From NCBI RefSeq assembly GCF_003086295.3, contig NC_092041.1:96187827-96251826 (forward strand): a stretch of DNA of 64,000 nt, given 5' to 3'. Positions within the stretch are counted from its first letter, which is position 1. Every line of letters starts with the position of its first letter. The stretch comes from Arachis hypogaea (lineage: Eukaryota > Streptophyta > Magnoliopsida > Fabales > Fabaceae). Under the pieces are notes generated by a model. The model saw only the letters and a list, made by a program, of their open reading frames with translations, was not told where the DNA came from and made no database searches. This document shows, in pieces, positions 57,112 through 64,000 of the stretch. A program made the position numbers and the translations under genes.

Positions 57112-59433
57112 ATGAGCAGGAGCAAGGACAAGGAAATTCTTGTTGAAGCAGATCCTGAACCTGAAAGGACTCTGAAGAAGAAGCTAAGAGAAGCTAAAGC
57201 ACAACAATCCAAAGAAAACCTTACAGAGAATCTCAAAAAATAAAGAGACATGGCTGAACCCAATAACAATGGTGGAGGCGCAAGGAGGATGCTTGGTGAT
57301 TATACTACACCTACTTCCAATTTTTATGGAAGAAGCATCTCAATTCCTGCCATTGGAGCAAACAATTTTGAGCTAAAGCCTCAACTAGTTGCTCTAATGC
57401 AACAGAACTGCAAGTTTTATGGACTTCCATCAGAAGATCCATACCAGTTTTTAACTGAGTTCTTGCAGATCTGTGTTACTGTTAAGACTAATGGAGTAGA
57501 TCCTGAAGTCTACAGGCTCATGCTTTTCCCTTTTGCTGTGAGAGACGGAGCTAGAACATGGTTGGACTCACAACCTAAAGATAGCCTGGACTCTTAGGAT
57601 AAGCTGGTCACAGCCTTCTTGGCCAAGTTCTTTCCTCCTCAAAAGCTGAGCAAGCTTAGAGTGGATGTTCAGACCTTCAGGCAAAAAGATGGTGAATCCC
57701 TCTATAAAGCTTGGGAAAGATACAAGTTGTTGACCAAAAAGTGTCCTTCTGACATGCTTTCAAAGTGGACCATTTTGGATATATTATATTATGGTCTATC
57801 TGAGTTCTCTAAGATGTCACTGGACCATTCTGCAGGTGGATCCATTCACCTAAAGAAAATGCCTGCAGAAGCTCAAGAACTCATTGACATGGTTGTAAAT
57901 AACCAATTTATGTACACCTCTGAGAGGAATCCTGTGAGTAATGGGACACCTCAGAAGAGGGGAGTTCTTGAAATTAATGCTCTAAATGCCATATTGGCTC
58001 AAAAAAAAATGTTGACTCAGCAAGTCAACATGATTTCTCAGAGTCTGAATGGATTGCAAAACGCATCCAACAGTACTAAAGAAGCATCTTCTGAAGAAGA
58101 AGCTTATGATCCTGAGAACCCTGCAATGGCAGAGGTGAATTACATGGGTGAAGCCTATGGAAACACCTATAATCTCTCATGGAGAAATCATCCAAATTTC
58201 TCATGGAAGGATCAACAAAAGCCCCAACAAGGCTTTAATAATGGTGGAAGAAACAGGCTTAGCAATAGCAAGCCTTTTCCATCATCTTCTCAGCAACAGA
58301 TAGAGAATTCTGAGCAGAGCCCTTCTAGCTTAGCAAACATAGTCTCTGATCTATCTATGGCCACTCTAAGTTTCATGAATGAAATAAGGTCCTCCATTAG
58401 AAATTTGGAGGCACAAGTGGGTCAGCTGAGTAAGAAAATCACTGAAACTCCTCCTAGTACTCTCCCAAGCAATACAGAAGAGAATCTGAAAAGAAAGTGC
58501 AAGGCCATTGATATAATCAAAATGGCCGAATCCAAAGAGGAAGGGGAGGACATGAATCCCAATGAGGAAGACCTCATGGGACGTCTCCCAGACAGAAAGG
58601 AGTTCCCTATTGAGGACCTAAAGGAATCTGAGGCTCATATAGAGACCATAGAGATTCCATTAAACTTTCTTCTATCATTTATGAGCTCTGAGAACTATTC
58701 TTCCTCTGAAGAGGATGGAGATGTAACTGAAGAGCAAGTTGCTCAATGTCTAGGAGCCATCATGAAGCTGAATGCCAAGTTGTTTGGTAATGAGACTTGG
58801 GAAGATGAACCTCCCTTGCTCATTAGTGAACTAAATACATGGGTTCAACAAACTTTACCTCAAAAGAAACAAGATCCTGGTAAATTCTTAATACCCTATA
58901 CCATAGGCACCATGACCTTTGAGAAGGCTCTGTGTGACCTGGGGTCAAGTATAAATCTTATGCCACTCTCTATAATAGATAAACTGGGGATCTTTGAGGT
59001 ACAAGCTGCAAGAATCTCATTAGAGATGGCAGACAAGTTAATAAAACAAGCTTATGGATTGATAGAGAACGTGTTAGTGAAGGTTAAAAGCCTTTACATC
59101 CCTGCTGATTTTATAATCTTAGACATTGGGAAGGATGAGGATGAATGCATCATCCTTAGAAGACCCTTCCTAGCTATAGCAGGAGCTGTGATTGATGTTG
59201 ACAGAGAAGAGCTAGTCCTTTAAATGAATGAGGACTACCTTGTGTTTAAAGCTCAAGGATATTCCTCTATAACCATGGAGAGGAAGCATGAAAAGCTTCT
59301 CTCAATATAGAGTCAAACAAAGCCCCCACAATCAAACTCTAAGTTTGGTGTTGGGAGGCCACAACCAAACTCTAAGTTTGGTGTTGAACCCCCACATTCA
59401 AACCTTATGTTTGGTGTTGGGAGGTTCCAATAA
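57112..59433 (+). pseudogene. gag-protease of element 4, four or more stops
   Basis: It starts as in elements 2 and 5 (MSRSKDKEILVEADPEPERT). gag core: GRSISIPAIGANNFELKPQL, VYRLMLFPFAVRDGARTWL, FFPPQKLSKLRVDVQTFRQK. Protease: ALCDLGSSINLMP near 58930, then LEMADKLIKQAYGL. All parts stay in one frame. In-frame stops: TAA 57241, TAG 57595 (Trp in element 5), TAA 59221 (Gln in element 2) and TAG 59308 (Gln in element 2), with TAA 59431 at the end. Between 57619 and 59221 there are 534 open codons. No RT follows. Confidence 0.9.
59334..59430 (+). repeat. 33-bp tandem repeat with AAGTTTGGTGTTG in the protease tail
   Basis: Three units start at 59334, 59367 and 59400, coding for repeated NSKFGV-type peptides. 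Element 2 has one unit only. Confidence 0.85.
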
Positions 59434-59499
59434 TGCTCTGAACATCTGTGAAGCTCCATGAGAGCTCACTGTCAAGCTATTGACATTAAAGAAGCACTT

Positions 59500-59517
59500 A
59501 TTGGGAGGGAACCCAAT
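59500..59517 (+). other. Post-protease hairpin (ATTGGG-AGGGAA-CCCAAT)
   Basis: A 6-bp stem; the surrounding AAAGAAGCACTTA is a variant of the string at 4116 and 11565. Confidence 0.75.
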
Positions 59518-59654
59518 TTTTATTTATCTCTATTTCTATTGTCCTTTTATGTTTTATTAGGTTTATGATCATGTGGAGTCACAAAACAATTGCAAAAATT
59601 AAAAATAGAATAAAAAATAGTAGAAGAAAAAGCACACCCTGGAGGAAAAGCTGT

Positions 59655-59820
59655 CTGGCATTCCAGAAACATGCACCAAGCTGGCGTTTAACGCCAGCAA
59701 CAAGCATCGAGCTGGCGTTAAACGCCAGAAACAGGCTACATTTGGGCGTTTAACGCCAGAAACAAGCTGCAGTCTAGCGTTAAATGCCAGGATTGCATTC
59801 AGAGGGCGTTTTACACGCCT
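59655..59820 (+). repeat. 31-bp-period palindrome array (element 4)
   Basis: Starts at 59655, 59681, 59712, 59742, 59774 and 59803. The first step is 26 bp; the others are 29-32. Confidence 0.9.
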
Positions 59821-60211
59821 AATTGGTGTAGGGATGATAAATCCTTGACACCTCAGGATCTGTGGACCCCACAGGATCCCCACCTACCCCACTTCTCTCT
59901 TTTTCACATAATCAAATAACACTATACCTTTCACCAATCACCTCAATCTCTCTTCCCCATTACCCCTTCACCAATCACATCTATCCACTCTTCCCCATAA
60001 ACCCCACCTACCTTCAAATTCAAAATCTCTTTCCCACCCAAACCCACCCTAAATGACTGAACCTCTCCCCCTCTCCCTCCACTATATGAACCCCTCCATC
60101 CTTCTTCATTTTCACACAACACAACCCTCTCTTCTCCCCCTTGGCCGAAACCAACACATCTCTCCCTCTCCTCCATATCTTATTCTTTTTCTTCTTCTAT
60201 TCTTTCTTCTT

Positions 60212-60246
60212 TTGCTCGAGGGCGAGCAATATTCTAAGTTTGGTAT
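60212..60246 (+). promoter_or_regulatory. Hairpin plus AAGTTTGGTAT module before the env-position ORF (element 4)
   Basis: TTGCTCG and CGAGCAA pair around AGGG. The C-G pair matches element 2. The ATG follows 57 nt after the hairpin. A pyrimidine tract precedes it. Confidence 0.68.
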
Positions 60247-60286
60247 GGTAAAAGCATTGCTTTTTTTTATTTTTTCATAACCATTT

Positions 60287-60397
60287 ATGGCACCTAAGGC
60301 TGGAGAAACCTCTAGAAAAAGGAAAGGGAAGACAAAAGCTTCCACCTCCGAGTCATGGGAGATAGAGCGATTCATCTCAAAGGTCCATCAAGATCAC
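60287..60397 (+). pseudogene. Env-position ORF of element 4, cut after 37 codons by the LTR of element 5
   Basis: Reads MAPKAGETSRKRKGKTKAST, then SWEIERFISKVHQDH, close to the intact ORF at 12406. The frame is open up to the insertion at 60398. Confidence 0.88.
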
Positions 60398-62030
60398 TGA
60401 TGAGCAGATAATTTATACACTTTTTGGCATTGTTTTTAGTATGTTTTAGTTAGTTTTTATTATATTTTTATTATTTTTTAGTTAAAATTCACTTTTCTGG
60501 ACTTTACTATGAGTTTGTGTGTTTTTCTGTGATTTCAGGTATTTTCTGACTGAAATTGAGGGACCTGAGCAAAAATATGATTCAGAGGCTGAAAAGGACT
60601 GTAGATGCTGTTGGATTTTGACCTCCCTGCACTCAAAGTGGATTTTCTGGAGCTACAGAAGCCCCATTGGCGCACTCTCAATTGCGTTGGAAAGTAGACA
60701 TCCTGAGCTTTCTAGCAATATTAATAGTCCATACTTTGCCCGAGATTTGATGGCCCAAACAGGCGTTCCAAGTCAGCTCAAGAATTCTGGCGTAAAACAC
60801 CGGAACTGGCACAAGAATGGGAGTTAAATGCCCAAACTGGCACAAAAGCTGGCGTTTAACTCCAAGAAGAGTCTCTACACGAAAATGCTTCAATGCTCAG
60901 CCCAAGCACACACCAAGTGGGCCCGAAAGTGGATTTTTATGTCATTTACTCATTTCTATAAACCCTAGCTACTAGTTCTCTATAAGTAGGACCTTTTGCT
61001 ATTGTATTTTCGTCTTTTGATCACTTGAATCTTTTGATCATGTTTTTATGATTGAACCCTCTTTGGGAGGCTGGCCATTTGGCCATGCCTAGACCTGTTC
61101 TTATATATTTTCAACGGTGGAATTTCTAGACACCATAGATTAAGGTGTGGAGCTCTGCTGTACCTCGAGTATTAATGCAATTACTATTGTTCTTCTATTC
61201 AATTCAGCTTATTCCTGTTCTAAGATATTCATTCGCACCCAAGAACATGATGAATGTGTTGATTATGTGACGCTCATCATTATTCTCACTTATGATCGCG
61301 TGCCTGACAACCACTTCCGTTCTACAAGCAAACAAGGCTTGATTGTTTATCTCTTGGATTTCTTAATCGGAATCTTCGTGGTATAAGCTAGAATTGATGG
61401 CGGCATTCAAGAGAATCTGGAAGGTCTAAACCTTGTCTATGGTATTCTGAGTAGGATTCAAGGATTGATTGACTGTGATGAGCTTCGAACTCACGATTGT
61501 GGGGCGTTAGTGACAGACGCAAAAGAATCACTGGATTCTATTCCGACATGATCGAGAACCGACAGCTGAATAGCCGTGCTGTGACAGAGCGCGTTGAACA
61601 TTTTCACTGAGAGGACGGGACTGTAGCCATTGACAACGGTGATGCCCAATATACTGCTTGCCATGGAAAGGAGTAAGATGGATTGGAGGAAGACAGTAGG
61701 AAAGCAGAGAGACGGAAGGGACAAAGCATCTCCATATGCTTATCTGAAATTCTCACCAATGAATTACATAAGTATCTCTATCTTTATTTTATGCTTTATT
61801 CATAAATCATTCATAACCATTTGAATCTGCCTGACTGAGATTTAGAAGATGACTGTAGCTTGCTTCATACCAACAATCTTTGTGGGATCGACCCTTACTC
61901 GTGTAAGGTTTATTACTTGGACGACCAGTGCACTTGCTGGTTAGTTGTGCGAAGTTGTGATAAAGAGTTGAGATTGCAATTGAGCGTACCATGTTGATGG
62001 CGCCATTGATAATCACAATTTTGTGCACAA
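60398..62030 (+). repeat. 5' LTR of element 5 (subtype B)
   Basis: It starts TGATGAGCAGATAATTTATA and ends TTGTGCACAA, 1,633 bp. TATA-like CTATAAGTA at 60980-60988. Closest to LTR B at 14451. Confidence 0.9.
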
Positions 62031-62036
62031 AGTTTT

Positions 62037-62053
62037 TGGCGCCGTTGCCGGGG
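62037..62053 (+). other. Primer binding site of element 5, tRNA-Asp type
   Basis: TGGCGCCGTTGCCGGGG, 6 nt from the LTR end. Confidence 0.93.
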
Positions 62054-63492
62054 ATTGTTTGAGTTTGGACAACTGACGGTTAATCTTGTTGCTTAGATTA
62101 GGTATTTTTCAAAATTTTTAAGAATGAATTCTAGTGTTTCAGGGTGATGTTCTTATCATCACCAAAGCTGATTGATCTTCATCAATTTAGCTCTTGAATG
62201 CAATGTCCTGCTGAAGCTTTGCTAGCCATGTCTAATTCCTTTAGACTGAAGCTTCAGACTAACATTGCATGATTCCTGGAATTCTTATTAAAATTTTTGA
62301 TCCTCTTTATTTTCTTTTTCCACATAATTTTCGGAAAAACCAAAAAAATTACAAAATCATAAAAACCAAAAATATTTCTTGTTTGAGTCTAGTGTCTCAT
62401 TTTATGTTTGGTGTCAATTGCATGTTTCTGTTCTTCTTGCATTTATCATGTGTCTTCATTGATCTTCAAGTTGTTCTTGATGATTTACTTGCTCTGATCT
62501 TTAAATTCTCTTATTTTGTGTGTTTTGTTGTTTCTCATATGCATTCTCAACTTGTTAGTGTCAGTAGTATACAAACTTTTAAGTTTGGTGTCTTGCATGC
62601 ATTGCTTATTTGATTTTAGTTGCATTTTGATTTTTTCTCATCATTAAAAATCCAAAAAATTTTTTAATTTGTGTCTTTTCAAGTCAATAATACAGAGAAT
62701 TGAAGATTCAGAACATACAGCAGAGGAATTACACAGAAAAAGTTGGGCGTTCAAAACGCCCAGTGAAGAAGGAAAACTGGCGTTTAAACGCCAGCCAGGG
62801 TGCCTGGCTGGGCGTTTAACACCCAAAAGGGTAGCAATTTGGGCGTTAAACGCGAGAATGTATACCATTCTGGGCGTTTAACGCTAGGATGGCACAAGAG
62901 GGAATATTTTGTTTTTAATTCAAAATTTTTTTCAAGTTTCCATAATTTTTCAAAATCAAATCTTTTTCAAATCATATCTTCTCAATCATATATTTTCAAA
63001 ATCAATTTATTTCCATTTTCAAAAATACTTGCTAACAATTAATGATTTGATTCAACATTTCAAGTATGTTGCCTTTTCTGTTGAGAAAGGTTTAATGTTT
63101 GAATCATATCTTTTCTTGTTAGCCAAGTCATTGATTTTAAAAATCAAATCTTTTTAAATTATTTTTCCAAATCATATCTTCTCAATCATATCTTTTTAAA
63201 ACTATATCTTTTCAATCATATCTTCTTAATCACATCTTTTTCAAAAATAGTTTTCAATAATATCTTTTTGATTTCTAATTTCAAAATCTTTTTCAAAAAT
63301 CACTTAATTTCGAAAATCATCAATCAATTTTCAAAATTCTTTTTCAAAATCTTTTAACATATTTTCAAAAATCCTTCCCTTCTTCTCACATCCTAATTCT
63401 TCTACCTCCTCCTTCTATTCCTCTGACACCTCAAGGAATCTCTATATTGTGACATAGAGGATTCCATATTTTCTTGTTCTCTTCTCTTTCAT
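62054..63492 (+). other. Leader of element 5
   Basis: Homologous to the leader of element 2. AAGTTTGGTGT at 62581-62591 and a variant (ATGTTTGGTGT) near 62403. T-rich CAAATCTTTTTC repeats occur from 62950 to 63360. Confidence 0.75.
62743..62889 (+). repeat. 31-bp-period palindrome array in the leader of element 5
   Basis: Five palindromes in the same order as at 8448-8593. A few are degraded (GGGCGTTTAACACCC, GGGCGTTAAACGCGAG). Confidence 0.9.
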
Positions 63493-64000
63493 ATGAGCAG
63501 GAGCAAAGACAAAAGTATTGTTGTTGAGGCTGACCCTGAACCTGAAAGGACCTTGAAGCGAAAGCTAAGAGAAGATAAGGCATAACTCTCTGTAGAGGAC
63601 CTAGCAGAATTCTTCAAAGAAGAAGACATGGCATCCGAAAACAAGAACAATGCCAACAATGCAAGGAAGGTGCTGGGTGACTTTATTGCACCTACTCCCG
63701 ACTTCCATGGGAGAAGCATCTCTATCCCTGCCATTGGAGCAAACAACTTTGAGCTTAAGCCTCAATTAGTTTCTCTAATGCAACAGAATTGCAAGTTCCA
63801 TGGACTTCCACTGGAAGATCCTCATCAGTTTTTAGCTGAATTCTTGCAAATCTGTGACACTGTCAAGACCAATGGAGTTGACCCTGAGGTCTACAGACTT
63901 ATGCTATTCCCGTTTGCTGTAAGAGACAGAGTTAGGATATGGTTGGACTCACAACCTAAAGAAAGCCTGAACTCTTGGGAAAAGCTAGTCAATGCCTTCT
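63493..64000 (+). pseudogene. gag of element 5, N-terminal part, one stop, runs off the window
   Basis: It starts MSRSKDKSIVVEADPEPERT. TAA at 63583-63585 stands where element 2 has CAA. A second in-frame ATG (63628) could restart translation at MASENKNNANNARKVLGDF, which corresponds to the second ATG of elements 2 and 4. The core LQICDTVKTNGVDPEVYRL and FPFAVRDRVRIWL is intact to the edge. Confidence 0.88.

Larger units (their letters stand above)
53909..60397 (+). mobile_element. Non-autonomous gag-protease element (element 4), split by element 5
   Basis: 5' LTR 53909-55542, duplicated primer region, leader, gag-protease, hairpin, palindrome array, hairpin module and the first 37 codons of the env-position ORF. 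There the 5' LTR of element 5 begins. The remainder should lie right of the window. Pol is absent exactly as in element 2. Confidence 0.85.
60398..64000 (+). mobile_element. Gag-type Athila-family element (element 5), 3' part outside window
   Basis: 5' LTR 60398-62030, primer site, leader with palindrome array, and the start of gag, running off the right edge. The leader and gag are nearly the same as in element 2, so it is probably the gag-protease form; the deciding region is not visible. Confidence 0.88.

Overview
The window is plant nuclear DNA made almost entirely of transposable elements. No intact host gene was found. The organism is most likely a papilionoid legume, and peanut (Arachis) is my best guess. 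The evidence is the long LTRs starting TGATGAGCGGATA with a tRNA-Asp primer site, the Athila-type pol, the CACTACAAGAAA transposon ends and the very AT-rich spacers. The genus call rests on recognition, not on a search.

Layout. (1) 1-16078, plus strand: an Athila-type Ty3/gypsy element with an open pol frame (2-4087) and its 3' LTR (6048-7617). That LTR is also the 5' LTR of a second element, which has gag and protease, no reverse transcriptase or integrase, an intact ORF in the env position (12406-13530) and a 3' LTR (14451-16078). The last LTR cuts a MuDR-type transposase gene (16079-16735, minus). (2) About 17.1-29.9 kb: AT-rich spacer. It holds a Mutator-like MITE with a 9-bp target duplication (20261-21129), a second inverted-repeat element (about 21170-22990), a SINE with a 9-bp duplication (24967-25097), an inverted-repeat cluster, a minus-strand LTR (26453-27901) and an 88-bp tandem array. 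(3) 29.9-36.6 kb: one CACTA end beside a captured CDC48 exon fragment, and a decayed minus-strand copia element whose RNase H is split by a complete 3.5-kb CACTA element (31981-35478). (4) 36638-53908: a non-autonomous 'family II' LTR element sitting in the copia RT. Its 5' LTR is split by a complete minus-strand Athila element (37000-48473) flanked by the 5-bp duplication CGCAC. (5) 53909-64000: another gag-protease element, with a third of the same type (5' LTR at 60398) inserted in its env-position ORF.

Shared design. The main family exists as an autonomous form with full pol (elements 1 and 3) and as a form with only gag and protease (elements 2 and 4, and probably 5) that would need reverse transcriptase and integrase in trans. 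Both forms carry the same non-protein features: arrays of imperfect palindromes (GGCGTTNAACGCC) at a 31-bp period; a hairpin just after the pol or protease stop; and a second hairpin followed by AAGTTTGGTGT. The second hairpin stands about 54 nt before the env-position start codon and again at the 3' LTR border. Compensating base changes between copies suggest both hairpins are real structures.

Most coding frames are broken, largely by C-to-T type stop codons as expected of methylated, silenced repeats. Exceptions are the pol frame of element 1, which nevertheless lacks an RNase H catalytic Asp, and the env-position ORF of element 2.
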